From Ceraceosorus guamensis (taxonomy: Eukaryota; Basidiomycota; Exobasidiomycetes; Ceraceosorales; Ceraceosoraceae), in NCBI RefSeq assembly GCF_003144195.1, contig NW_020290060.1:1-64000 (forward strand): a DNA stretch of 64,000 bases, written 5' to 3'. Of the stretch, positions 47,201 to 58,821 are shown in pieces (the first letter of the stretch is position 1; the number at the start of each line of letters is the position of its first letter). The translations under genes were made by a program, and so were the position numbers. Under the pieces are notes generated by a model, which worked only from the letters and a program-made list of their open reading frames with translations, did not search any database and had not been told where the DNA came from.

Positions 47201-49167
47201 GTCGAGGCTGCACAGAAGAGAAAAGATGTAGTCAGGCGTGGGGATTGACGCTAATGTTGTGGCCGTCCTCGACTCACAATGTCTCGTTGACGTTCTCAAA
47301 CGGTGTGCGACCAACGGCGATCTCGTAAAGGCTGACTCCGAGGGCCCAGACATCGGCGAGTCGCTCGTCGTGATCATCGCCGCGAGCTCGCTCTGGCGAG
47401 AGATACTCCGGGGTACCCCACCTTGCATTGGTGATGAAGCCGGAGTTGGGATCATGATTCTTAGCAAAGCCGAAGTCGAGCAATATCGGCCGCTCTCGAC
47501 CGTCTGGGCCAGGGTGTACCATCATGTTCTGGACCTGCACAGTGGTTGAAGGCAGAGAGGCAAATGTTCGGCGTCGGCAGTCAGGTCAGCCTGCAGCCAT
47601 GTAGTGCAGTCTTCCTTACCTTGATGTCACAATGCGTGATGTTACGTGCGTGAAGCCACGCGACGGCCGACGTGAGCTGCTGGAAAAAGCCATCCGGCCC
47701 CGCGTACACCCAGCGAGAGAGGCACACTTGCATAGCCTTTGCAGTAGGGAGCGAACGCGGGTCAGACGCCCAGAGCAGAAAGCAGCACCTCAGCAGCACG
47801 ATACAGAGCTCACCTGATCAAAGAAGTCCATCGTCAAGCACGCGTAGCTTGGACTGAAGAGGAACTGTTGTAGAAGAGAAAGTGTGTGGGAAATGGTTAT
47901 TAACTTGTGCTGGTGACGGGTCGGCATACCACTCACCTCTCGAAAGACGACGAGATTGGGGTGCATTTCTTCGAAGCTGCAAGCCGATCTCATGACTTTG
48001 AACTCATTCCAAAGAGCTTTGACTCTGGACTTGCTCGCAGAGGAGTGATCGCGCACGACCAGTTTGACCGCCACTGTGCGTCGTTGAGGCTTGCCCGAAG
48101 CGTCTTTGACCACAGGCAGACCGGCTGCGGGAGGCCACCGACCGGTGTCAGATCAAGCCCAGTCACAGTGGAAAGAGGTGAAGCACAAGGGTATGACACT
48201 CACGCAAAGAATGGGTGATGACTGCTTTCCAGCAGCTTCCCCAATTACCGCTGCCAATCTCCTTTTCAAATCCGTAGCGCTCTCCAAGCTCTTCGTCAGT
48301 GAGGCAATGCATGCCTTGCTGTTGTCGACGCTCGTACCAAGCACGCTCGGCAGCAGCGACTTCTCTAGCTTCCTTTTCTCGTCGAGCTGCTTCTGCTTGC
48401 GCCGCAGCAGCGTCCGCAGCGGCCTTTGCCTTCTTTTCCTGCTTTTCGAGTCGCATGAGTGAGTCAAGCATCGACAATGGCGACTGTGTGATAGACTCTG
48501 ACTGCTGACTCCGTTTGTGTTTGCCCTTTACGGCGGCTGCAGCTACAGCAGCGAGGCGCTTGCGTGGTTCTCGAGCGGGGCTGCCACCTACCAGGGAGTC
48601 GTCGAGCTCTTGTGCTGGAGCGTCGCTATCCACGTCGTCGTCTTCCTCTCGCCGGCGCTTGTCGTGTGCAGAGTCGCGGACCGAATCGGCGGTGTTCTCC
48701 CCTTCTTTGCCCAATCTCCCGGGCGACTTGGCCGACCTGGGCGACAGAACCTCCATCGTGCGAACCTTGATACGATTTGTTAGGCCTCCAATGCCGCTGC
48801 GTGCTGAGGTTGGCGAGATGTTGGAATTCTCTGTCGGGCTATGAGGAATATTTGCGCGGAGAGAGACTGTCGTGCTACCATGGCGTCCATCGATAGTCGC
48901 ATTGGAAATCGATTCCGATGCGCCTCCATCGCCACCCGAGAAGGATGGTAAAGTCTGACCACCGGTGTGTGAGGTACGCTTGCCAGATGTCGAGCTGTCT
49001 CCGTGAGTAGTGCGCTGTTGTTTGTGCGAAGCCACCGTTGGTGAGCGCGATAAAAAGGACGGTGGCGGATCTTGCGTCGACCCCCGCGACGACGCTTGAA
49101 TTTTCGCAGGTACGTTGACTCGCTTGTCCCATGGCGAGGAGACACCGCTCGAGACTGACGAGACCAT
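44271..49167 (-). CDS. Large serine/threonine protein kinase with non-RD catalytic loop
   Basis: Seven exons on the minus strand: 49167-48204, 48124-47937, 47864-47814, 47736-47620, 47534-47278, 47207-46264 and 46186-44271, giving 1,478 residues. Residues 1-230 are Ser-rich and disordered; 240-295 form a charged Ala-rich helix (KKAKAAADAAAAQ). The kinase domain spans about 300-583: glycine loop IGSGNWGSCW (304-313), ATP-binding lysine in VAVK (342), catalytic loop HCDIKVQNMM with Asp 438, DFG at 460-462, TPEYLSPE (481-488), and DVWALG. The catalytic loop has Cys where most kinases have Arg (HCD for HRD), so it is not controlled by activation-loop phosphorylation in the usual way. All residues needed for catalysis are present. 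The remaining 890 or so residues are disordered, with a proline run. I do not recognise the subfamily. Confidence 0.88.
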
Positions 49168-52146
49168 TCCACCACGGTAAGTAACACTTTTAGCAGGATG
49201 CGTGTCCTTTCCGGTGCAGAGGGAAGATGGAGTGCTGCGTGAGGAGTTGTGGCGTGCGCCTCATTCACTCTACAATGATGTTGTATGCTGTAGTAGAGTC
49301 TGCGAGCAAGTGCGTAAGCGAGAGCTTGGAAGCGGACGGTCAGACTTGTGGCAGGCATCGGTCAAAGGAAGTGACGGCGTGAGAGCAAACAAGTCTCGGA
49401 TGTGGCTCGAATAGCTTCAGCGCTGTACGTGAGTGATATGAGCTGGCAGCGAACGGCAGGGCAAAGCGGTAAGCAAGAGCAGGTCGTCCATCACTACCGA
49501 GGGACACAGTGGGCCGCGCTCTATGAGATAGCGTAGGTGAAGTGCCCAGAAAGCAATGCAAGGCACCACGCTGCTGACGTCTATATCGTCGTGAGGTCGC
49601 GCTGAGTTGGGCGTCGCGCCGACATTGCAACCCTTGGCACCGCGTGCCACAGATGGAGAACGCGGTCTGGTGTCGGTGGTGCTGGCATTAGCGTAGCCTC
49701 CGCCCTGGAAAGTGTGATGATTCAGTGGTCAGATTGGTCATCCGCGGCATCTTCCAAAACACGTCGGTGCACGCTGATCGAGGTGACCTATACCCTCAAG
49801 CCCGTACGCGGTGCACACTTGATTTGTCTCTATATGAGCACTCGCGACTTTTAACGTTCGCCTCGTAGCACATAGCTCCTCTATGTGGCGCCGTTGATAG
49901 CAGCTCGCAAGTTCACATGCGGTGCCGAGTGTGAATCATTACCTGCAGCTCACCGTGGGCTGATGTACAGCCGACACAAGGGAAAAGGGACGAATTGCGA
50001 CCGCTGCCGTGATGAGGAGCTCCGTGCTACCATGCAAGCATTATGTATACTTGGTCAATATATGGCTCAATTAGCCCATACAGCAGCAGCAGCATGACGG
50101 TGATGACTCACCATTATATACAAAACTCAGCACGATGTGCGCTCCCGAGCCACCTATCCATATGTGTGCTAAAATGGATTGAGAAGAGATTCCGGCCGCC
50201 GCCGCCGCCGCCGCCGCCGCCATTGCGCGGGTAGCTATAGCTGCTGGAGTAAGAATATGTAGGTAGCCGAGATTGATTGATGCCGAGCGGAGGAGCGCTG
50301 CTGCTGCTGCTAAGATGCAATGCCCAAACTCAATCGCTTTGCGGACGGAAGCTTGCGCTCGATTGCGATCAGTCAACCAGTGAGACCTGCATATGCTGTT
50401 TTGTATGCTGCATATGTGTGTCTGCTCTTGATGAAAGAAGCTGAGCAGAGAGACGCGTTTCGACCTCGATATGAGTAGACGCGGCTATTCAAGTGATTGT
50501 ACGCTGGTTGCATGCACACTCACACTCGTGGCTCTTGAATCGCGACTCCAACTACTTCCTGATGACATTCTCGGTTTCGCCTGTGTATATGCGGTACTCC
50601 GCGTACACATTCTTCTTTATGGCAGCCTCCAATCTAAGCGAGGCAGGGCACCTGACCACATAAATCTTGATGAACACTGGACGCAAGACTCGGAACAATA
50701 ATCAGAATAGTGGTGGATCAGTAAGGATAACGCATTTGCTCGTGGGCCACGTCGAGTCCATGCAGGCAAAGGCGTGTGTATCGACGATAGTCAGCTGGAG
50801 CTCGACCGTCGTGGCTCCCTATGACGACGGATGCTGGACGCTCGTTCGCCGCCACATGGACGTGTTCAAGCCTTGAGTGACGTACACGGGGGGCTACATA
50901 GCTGTTGTGTCTTATCCCTCTATCGATCACATGTAGAATCGCGATTCGGAGTGCAGCATAGCGAGCGCATTCAAAAAGGACCTCAGAGCCGCATCATGGG
51001 TCGCTGCCCACTGCACGGGTCTGCGGATGGTACCTTACTCCAGGCGCATGTTGGGCAGGCATGTTTTGAGGACATGCCGCCGTCGCTGCGGATGCCATCC
51101 GCACGGGGCTGTGTGACGAGGGACAGCAGCCTCCGATGCATCCATCCTAGGGAGCATCTGCGCGCAATACGCGAAGGTGTAGTACAGTAGTGCACCGCCG
51201 TAAGGCGATGGTAGGCTTCTGTACTGATTCAGGAACCACCACACCAGTAGTACCTTGGACGAGGGATTGTGGAGCTTCTTCATGTATTATCTCAACAGTG
51301 CATGGCGTGGCAGGGGCTCCTTGACATTCGCTTATGCTGGCAAAGACCATCATCTTGGTACCGGCCTCACTCGTGCGCACGATGCGCTCGGGTCGTAGTT
51401 CTCCTCCATTGCAGGGGCAGCAAGGTCTAGGTCAAGACCGTTTGGATCGCGTTTCTAAAGCGTCTCCTACCCTGAACCGGTGCAGCATCGAGTAGACAGG
51501 TGTGCTTTGCTGGAGTATCTCACAGAGCCCGGATGTGTGGATGTGTGAATGGTTCAACGTCGTCTCGTTGCGAAATCTGGTCAGGGTCTTGATTGATGAG
51601 TGGGTTGTGGGTGTGTTGGCCGGGTGGTGAGTCTGCGGTGTTGCATGCATGCCTGCTGGTGCGTGATCCGCGCCGCGCATCATCAATCACGCACGGCGCA
51701 AGGGCACGCGCAGGCCTAACGGCCCACGTGTCTGAATCTCAACCAGAAGCCATGCTTGGAAAGCGCGCGCTCTCGTTCGTTGGCGGGACGATGCAGGCGC
51801 ACGGTCAAGAACGATCGTCACTCGTGACTTGTGACTTGTTGACTCGCGGAAGCGCTCATCGGTCTAAGTCTTGAGTCTTGATTCGTGAGTCAAGCAATTA
51901 TGAATCCAGCCGAGTTTCTACGAGGTGTCAAGAAACTTCGCGATCCGTGATCCTACATTCTTTGATACGTGAACTCGATCTCGCAAACGCTCGGCTCACA
52001 GCACCACCCTGGCTTCCTTCGCTGTTCCCCTACAGCCGGCTGTTGCCTTACATCGTTGGCGCTGGTAAATCGGCACCTCGCTCGGCACCTTCAGGAAACG
52101 ATCCTTCCCACTCCTTCCTACCCTCGGCCAGATCGATCGAGTAACG
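49168..52146. other. Gene-poor block between the kinase gene and the NDUFA9-like gene
   Basis: Nearly 3 kb without a supported gene, the longest such stretch in the window. It is upstream of both neighbours. Open frames are short and mutually overlapping, with no conserved motifs. It contains a (GCC)9 run, several A/T-rich patches (near 50040-50140 and 50395), and GATTCGTGAGTC near 51879. It has no terminal repeats or transposase-like frames that would mark a mobile element. Non-coding RNA or an unusual gene cannot be excluded. Confidence 0.4.
50195..50221. repeat. (GCC)9 trinucleotide microsatellite
   Basis: Nine perfect GCC copies in non-coding DNA. Confidence 0.95.
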
Positions 52147-53815
52147 ATGGTGCTCTTGCCTGCTGCTCAAGCTACCTCTAGGCAAGCTGCCTCATCGGTT
52201 CTGCGCCCAGCTACCGCGGCCGCGTCTCAGCAATCCAGAGCTGTTCACGACTTGGTCATCAAACGCCGCACCGGTCAGCCTATCATCCGCGCTGGCCCAT
52301 ACGGAGGTGGTCGGTGAGTCGAGCTTGCTCATGGGTAGAGATCATGTCCCCATCTTCTTGCTGATACTTGCATGTGCGGCTCTTGCCACGTCAGATCGTC
52401 GGTGTCGGGTCATGTCGCGACGGTGTTCGGCTGCACTGGCTTTCTTGGCCGATACGTAGTGAACAGATTGGCGCAGAAGGGCACTCAGGTCATTGTGCCC
52501 TACAGAGATGAGGACGAGAAGCGACACTTGAAGGTCATGGGTGACCTTGGACAGATCGTGCCGCTTGTAAGTCAGCAATGGACAGGTGTGCAGGCTGCCT
52601 CTTGCTTGCCGATGAAGCACGCCGCTGGGCGGAATGGCCATGCGAAAGGCAGCCCTGAGCTGACTGAGCTTCAACACGTCGTGCTTAGGAATGGGACATT
52701 CGAAGCGATGAGCAAATCGAAGAGTGCTTGCGTCACTCTGATGTGGTGTTCAACTTGACGGGGAGGAACTACGAGACCAAGTGAGTGCAACGCCAGAGCC
52801 TCGCACAGGTGAAGTCGTCTCAGACGACTGACATCCAATTTGCTCGCGTTCAGGAACTTCTCCTTCAACGACGTCCACGTCTCTGGAGCTCAGCGAATTG
52901 CAGGAGTGGCGGATGCATGCGGAGTCTCGAGATTGATTCACGTGTCCCACCTGAATGCCGACAAGAACAGTCCATCCGCATTCTTGCGCACAAAGGCAGA
53001 AGGAGAGGAAGCTGTGAACAGAGTCTTCGAGGGCGCGACTATTGTGCGACCAGGATCTCTGTACGGCCACGAGGATCGCTTCCTGAATCAAATGGCAAGT
53101 AAGTAGCGAATCGCGGCAGGCTTGTTACAGTCTTTGGTGCGTCAGGGTGACAGGTAGCATGTCAACTGGGACGTTGCGACGGTCCAGTGCGCAGGAGGTG
53201 CCGAATGTCGGCCGGGGCGATGCTCTGCGAGCAGCGCTTTGAAGGCCGCATAGACTGCATTCGACGTTTCTTTGGCGCATTTGGTCTTATTGACACACAA
53301 TCCCGTTTCTTTTCTTAGGCTGGCCAATCACCTGGCACGCAAACCACGGCCGAACAAAGCTGCGGCCAGTCCACTCTCTCGATGTCGCGCAAGCCCTCGA
53401 GGTGATCATGGATGCAGAAAATACGTCCATCGGACAGACATTTTCTCTGGCAGGTCCGAAGACCTACACTGTCTCTGAGCTTCTCAACCTCGTCCAGTCT
53501 TTAACCTTCAGGAAGTTGGTTCGCCCCTCTTTGAACATCCCCAAAGCAGTGCTGATGCTCGCTGCCAAAGCAGGCGACAAGGTGTGGTGGCCCATGCTCT
53601 CGCCGGATGAGGTGACAAGACGCTACATCGACGACTACCCCGACGCGCCTGGCACCAAGACCTTTGCCGATCTTGCCATCGAGCCAGACACCGTCGAGGA
53701 AGTTGCCATCACGTATCTTCGCAGATACAGATCTCAGCTGCATTTCGAGAGGCCCATCGAGACGGGTGGCGCACGCCTCAAAGGTGGCAAGCAGCCCTAC
53801 AGAGTGGTGGACTAG
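52147..53815 (+). CDS. NADH:ubiquinone oxidoreductase NDUFA9-like subunit (39/40 kDa)
   Basis: Five exons: 52147-52313, 52395-52566, 52689-52780, 52854-53098 and 53319-53815, giving 390 residues. The N-terminus is a mitochondrial presequence (basic, Ala/Ser/Gln-rich, 1-33). The family then shows [21 protein letters not shown], the nucleotide-binding loop [16 protein letters not shown] (about 62-77), [60 protein letters not shown], and [21 protein letters not shown]9 is an atypical short-chain dehydrogenase fold that binds NADPH and stabilises the junction of the peripheral and membrane arms of complex I. The exon 4/5 junction (A|GC) restores [18 protein letters not shown]. Length and motifs are normal. 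Confidence 0.95.
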
Positions 53816-55390
53816 GCTGTGCGTGTTTGCGGGGCGAGAGTCGATCCGCTTTTCAGACCTCTGTTTGATTCGAAAAGCAGCCGTCATACAATGCAATCCA
53901 TAGACTGAGTATGGGTGAGCGTGCCAAGCCTGATGTGGTCCTCGAAGATTGTGGCTAAGCCCCAGAGTCTCGAGCTGGCTCGTGGCTTTAGAGCCATGGT
54001 ATTCTTTTTGAGTGAAAAGTCGAAGTATTTTTGGACAGGCTTCTTCCACGTGACTCTATGGGCACGTAAGTCGAGTAACCGATTTAAGATCGCTTCGATT
54101 CACGATTCATGATTCTTCGATAGTAGTCTTGAATTCTTCAAATCAAGAATGAGTCTTTTCGCGACTGGCGTCTCCTTGTCCAAATCCTGTGTGCAGCTGC
54201 TCGCGCGAAGTCTGCTAGTCTCTGGAATTGCGGCCCTAGCTCGATCGTGAAAGCTGATCTGAAAAGTGTGCGGGGTGCTGCAAAGCATTCAGGGGGGGGC
54301 GAATGACTCGTGACTTTGGCAGCGCGGATCATAGGTAGCGCGAATCAAGGGCAATGTGGCGGTCAGTGGCAGGGTACCAAGGGCTCAGGTAGCACGGGCA
54401 CGACAGCCTTCTGTTTGGGAATCATTCACGATTGATGAGGCACCAGGAGCGGTCGCGCGAGACTCTTCCTGCACTCTTCCCCACACACAGGGCGGCGGCA
54501 AGCGCGCAAGCTGCGAGAGAAGCACCGTAGGCCAGGCTCCCTATCCCCGATGATGCGCCGACCTAGCCAGCATCCGGCTCGATGACCATGTCGAGTGAAA
54601 ATTGAAAGTGCGAGGAAACAAAGTCTGGCTTGCTACTACTTACCACTGTGACTTCTGTACTACTGCGCACAGTCACAGTCACAGTTCAGGCAAGGCTGCA
54701 GTCGCTGCGGGGGAGGCACCTGCTTCCGCTCTTTCCAAGAGCGCCTAGCCCGCATGCAGGCCTTGCCCTCAAGCTGCAGGAAGCTCCACGAGCCGCATGA
54801 GGTTCCGCGCACCTCGTCATGTGTCTGGGTGCCCGGGGCGGGGAAACACTTATTACCCCGACCAAGGCAGGCATATGAGCAGCCCTCATCAAGGGAAGCT
54901 TCATGCAAGTCGACGAACCCCACCCCGCGTCAGTCGTCCGCCGTTCAGCTAGACGACGACGGTTGGGTTTCTGCTGCGTGATTTGCTCTTTGCGCGCGCG
55001 CGCGCGACGGCGGTCGATCGTGAACAGGCAGAGAGAAAGAGGCGAGACGGACACCGGATTGGTGCGAGGTCTCACGCTGCTGCTCCTCCTAGTCGTCATC
55101 AATTTCACAGATGCTCGCGGCTGCCTCTTTTGCGCACGGCTGGACGCTCATCCAGCGTTGATCTTACACGCTCTCAACCCCCTCACTCCTTGTCCAACCC
55201 TTTCCTTCGCCGTTGCCGTGAGCCTCACCGTCTCCATTCCCTTCTACCGGTCCAGTTCGCGCTGCAACTGTTATTCCCAGCACGTGCGACTGTTTCACCT
55301 TGCCAGCTCCCCACTAAGCAAGTGCCCCAACCTGGAACATAAGAGCGTCGACTTCTACTGCCCCCCTCGCCACCCTTCATTATCATCAAG
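53816..55390. other. Spacer between the NDUFA9-like gene and the secreted cysteine-rich gene
   Basis: About 1.6 kb without a supported gene. It contains GATTCACGATTCATGATTC at 54097-54115 and ATTCACGATTG near 54424, and a GCGCGCGCGCGCG run near 54997. The last 250 bp are pyrimidine-rich and probably contain the promoter and leader of the following gene. Confidence 0.4.
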
Positions 55391-56557
55391 ATGCAACTGT
55401 CTTTCGCTTTGGCCCTTGCAGGCGCTGGTGCGGTCGCGGTCTCCGCGCAGAGTGAGTTTTTGGAGGGTTCACCGCTAGACTGGGCTGGCCAAAAGTTGCA
55501 AAGCGCGTGGAAGGAAGGAGGCGAGGTGCTGGTGAGATCCATGACCAGTGCACGCACCCGAGCATCGTTGCGCATGGCGGCGTTTCGCGCAAGAGTCTTG
55601 TTGGTGCGACGGAGACAATCTGCGGTCAAGAGTTGCGTCCTCGAAAGATCGCGCTTGCGATTCATCCCAGGTCGAATGCCAGGCAAGGCATGCCTACCTC
55701 ACGTTTGCCGGCTCTGCGCTTACCCATCATTGCCCACTCCTCCCACTTCTTCTTCTCTAGACTTGACTACCTACTCGATGCTGGCGCCAGCGACCACACC
55801 ACGAATCTTGTCCACCGACACGGCTTTCACGCCACCTGTCACCTCCTCGGCATCTGGCACCATCCCCACGCCACAAGCCACGGTCAAGTCGTTTGACTGG
55901 AGCTCCGCTGCATCAGCAGCCGCCACGTCGGCTGCAAACCGAACCGCGTCCTCCAACTTCACCCTGCCATCTGCTACGGCCACCGCACCTTGGGTGGCCA
56001 ACCTTGTGGTCCAGCAATCCAATCCTTACGTTTTCCAACAGCTCGACACGACTGACCTTCCCACTCTCAACTGGAACCTGGCCAACGAGACGGTGATCAA
56101 CCGTGAAGCTATTTGTGCGCAGCAGACCAAGTTTTGTGCCACCGCTGGATGCGCAGAGGAAGGTGCGGTGATCAAGGAGAACTTCTGCGATGTGCAGAAT
56201 CTCGGCACTCGCTGCACTTGCGACAAGGGGGCCACCAACCTGTCTCAGTACAAGTGGCCCGTCCAATTTGCGGACTGTCTCAACAGAGCGACTGCTTGCG
56301 GCGATGCTTGCGCATTGCCCGGCGGAACGACGGCGGCGAGGACAGCGTGCAAGAAGGCTTGCCAGAGCAACTTCCGCGAGACTTGCGGTCTGCCCGGACA
56401 GTACAGCGCCAACTACGCCGTCAACAAGCAGGGAGACAAGCCCAACCTCAAGATGATTCAAGGTGGATCGGCTGGCGACTCTGCCAATGCCGTCCGTACC
56501 AGCGTCGCCACATTGTTCGCAGCTGCCGCCGTCGTCGCTGTCGTGCTGGCAGCATGA
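55391..56557 (+). CDS. GPI-type secreted cysteine-rich protein (DUF7707-like)
   Basis: Two exons, 55391-55451 and 55761-56557, giving 285 residues. The first exon is exactly a signal peptide (MQLSFALALAGAGAVAVSAQ). The second begins NLTTYSMLAPATTP, then a Ser/Thr/Ala-rich region, then a cysteine-rich domain at about 150-250: REAICAQQTKFCATAGC, ENFCDVQNLGTRCTCDKG, WPVQFADCLNRATACGDAC, and CKKACQSNFRETCG. The cysteine pattern and ending resemble fungal surface proteins of the DUF7707 type. The C-terminus (ATLFAAAAVVAVVLAA after a small-residue cleavage site) is a GPI-anchor signal. The 309-nt intron is a multiple of three and has no stop, so an unspliced 388-residue form is also possible. The spliced form is preferred because it places the mature N-terminus right after the signal peptide. 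Confidence 0.8.
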   Translation: MQLSFALALAGAGAVAVSAQSEFLEGSPLDWAGQKLQSAWKEGGEVLVRSMTSARTRASLRMAAFRARVLLVRRRQSAVKSCVLERSRLRFIPGRMPGKACLPHVCRLCAYPSLPTPPTSSSLDLTTYSMLAPATTPRILSTDTAFTPPVTSSASGTIPTPQATVKSFDWSSAASAAATSAANRTASSNFTLPSATATAPWVANLVVQQSNPYVFQQLDTTDLPTLNWNLANETVINREAICAQQTKFCATAGCAEEGAVIKENFCDVQNLGTRCTCDKGATNLSQYKWPVQFADCLNRATACGDACALPGGTTAARTACKKACQSNFRETCGLPGQYSANYAVNKQGDKPNLKMIQGGSAGDSANAVRTSVATLFAAAAVVAVVLAA

Positions 56558-57001
56558 AAGGCGCGACCTTCGCCCCGTAGTCATCTCATCACTTTCTCGT
56601 CACCTCATCTTTGCACCTGAATCGTCCTTGGCAAGGCGGTGTCGGGCTCATCGCATCTCCAACGCTGTTCACTCGATATCACGCTCGCTTGTACCGAGCA
56701 CCTTCTGTTCGCCTACTCTTGATACCGCATCCACTTCTTTTTAGCACGCACTCCCTGCTCACTCTAACCTCTTTGTCGTCCTTTTTATTGTACCGCCTGC
56801 TTCGTCATATTTGGACGACACGGACTCATTCGATGCGCCTCTCGATGTGCGCTTGCTGCTCCGTGAATCTCATGCACATTCTGCATCGACCAGTAATTGG
56901 ATCGAGCTACGCGCTGCGATGAATAGAGCTCGTGGGGGCCCGATGATCATAGCCTGTCCGGGACAGAGAATGCACAGCCTTCTGTGCAATGCACAACGAA
57001 T
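56558..57001. other. Convergent 3' spacer
   Basis: 444 bp between the stop of the cysteine-rich secreted protein gene and the stop of HMG-CoA lyase. It should contain both 3' ends. No gene is seen. Confidence 0.4.
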
Positions 57002-58262
57002 TCACAGCTTGCTTTGCTTTGCGCTCTGAGATTTGACTTTCGCGCGAGCAAGGATAGCGCGACCTGCGCTGCTACCATTGGGTCTATCGAGCTGTTGTGA
57101 GATCCAGGCGCCAATTTGCGCCAAAGCGTCAAGATCGAGGCCAGTGTCGTACCCTGATTCGTGAAGCGCATAGACCACGGACTCGACGTCAACGTTGCCG
57201 CTAGCGCCTGCAAAGGGCCAGAGGGGTCAGCCTTCCTTGCTTTCTTACAGTCAATCAGGAGGGCACACTGGAGCGAGCGTTGCTCGTGCACTGCAGCCCA
57301 CTCACCCGGCGAGTACGGGCAGCCACCGAGGCCACCAACAGCTGCGTCGACCACTCTTACGCCTGCATTGACCATCGCTAATACGTTTGCCACTGCTGAT
57401 CCAAAGGTATCGTGGCAGTGCGCGGCGAAGCGCACAGAAGGTGCATGACGCGTACACTCGTTCAGCACATTGAGCATCTGACCTGGTGTCCCTGCACCAG
57501 TAGTGTCGCCTAGGCTGATCTCGTAACATCCCATCTCCAGCAGCGTCTTTGCAATTTTTCCGACGTCTGCAGGATTGACCTTTCCCGAGTACGGACAGTC
57601 CGCGACGACACTGATGTAACCCCTCACCCGAATCCCATGCCCTAGCGCTTTGCTGGTCACCTTGGACAACCGCTCCAAGGATTCATGGATGGTACAGTTC
57701 GTGTTGGCTTTGGTGAAGGCGTCGGTCGCGGCTGTGAAGATGGCAATCTCGTCTGAGCGTCCGGCCGCTCGACCTTTGGGCCCGACCATGTCCAGGAAGT
57801 TGACCAAGCCCCTGTCATTGGGCACCAAGAAGGGATAAGAGACGCCTTGCTTGACCGTCATTTGCTCTAGCACAGCTGCAGAATCTGCCATCTGGGTGGC
57901 CCTCTGTGTAAGCGCTATGGCTCTCGCACCTCATGCGCGCACCCTTCTCGCTGCGTATTCACCTGAGGAACCCACTTGGGACTGACGAAAGAGCCCGCTT
58001 CCACAGTCTCGACGCCCGCTTCCTCAACCAGCCTTCGAATCAGCTCAAGCTTGGTGGTCAGCGGGACGACTTGTTTCTCGTTTTGCAGTCCATCTCGAGG
58101 AGACACTTCTACAATCCGCACGTGATGAGGGCTATCCTTTCCCAGGCCTGGACTGAGCGCGATGCTGGCAAGGGCTCGAGAAGTAGCGCACGGCAGCAGG
58201 CTGTAAGCATCTGCTCTCGGGCGTGCCATGCTCAGGGCTCGAGTGACGCTTCTTGAAATCAT
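57002..58262 (-). CDS. Hydroxymethylglutaryl-CoA lyase with mitochondrial-type N-terminus and C-terminal SKL
   Basis: Three exons on the minus strand, 58262-57963, 57891-57306 and 57207-57002, giving 363 residues. Residues 1 to about 40 (MISRSVTRALSMARPRADAY onward) are basic and lack acidic residues until later, as in mitochondrial presequences. The TIM-barrel lyase follows: VEVSPRDGLQNEK with the catalytic Arg-Asp pair, AGSFVSPKWVPQMAD, GYISVVADCPYSGKV, SLGDTTGAGTPGQM, metal-binding histidines in FAAHCHDTFG, and the active-site cysteine loop GGLGGCPYSPGASGN, split by the last intron. It cleaves HMG-CoA to acetoacetate and acetyl-CoA, the last step of leucine breakdown. The chain ends KVKSQSAKQSKL, a PTS1 signal, so peroxisomal as well as mitochondrial targeting is predicted. 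POT1 starts 559 bp away in the opposite direction. Confidence 0.95.
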
Positions 58263-58821
58263 CTCGAGTTCTTCGGCGTTATGGATTTGCTGGGACGCTT
58301 CTTGGGTGAATGCAAGCCAAAGACATCGAACCTGTGACCCTATGTATCGGACATTGCTTAGGTGCGCAACCGCTTCGATCGTCACACCCACCAGCACTTT
58401 GGGATGTAGCTGGGATGTGTGGAGTGGAAGGCAGGCAACGCGCACCGTATATACACAGCGTGCTAGCTGAGAGGAACCCGCACGGGGAGCCGAATTTGCC
58501 GTGATGCCAGTTCTCGCGCGAGTGAGCCCAAGCCGCTGTCCATTCCCCACGCAAAGGCATGAAAGTCGGCCCGGAAGTGCCGGCATGCCCTCCGCGCTCG
58601 TACGGACGTGGATGTGCTATAGGTGTGCCCACGACCCGAACCATATGATCGATGCGCATACAGCCAGCGGGGTCGGCCCAGCAGGAGAATATGCAATGTC
58701 CAGGAACCAGTCTCGAGGTCAGATCCCCTTTCCTTTCTCCCTAACACCCACAAGCCCGCGATTCTGGTAGCTAGGTTTCGAGCTTCTCTTCTGGAAATCA
58801 AACTAAAGCTGTGACACGACG
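58263..58821. promoter_or_regulatory. Bidirectional promoter region of HMG-CoA lyase and POT1
   Basis: 559 bp between two divergent start codons. A TATATACA element lies near 58448. No CCTCGG (fatty-acid regulator) hexamer is present on either strand as far as I can read. The shared region suggests co-regulation of two acetyl-CoA-producing catabolic enzymes. Confidence 0.5.
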
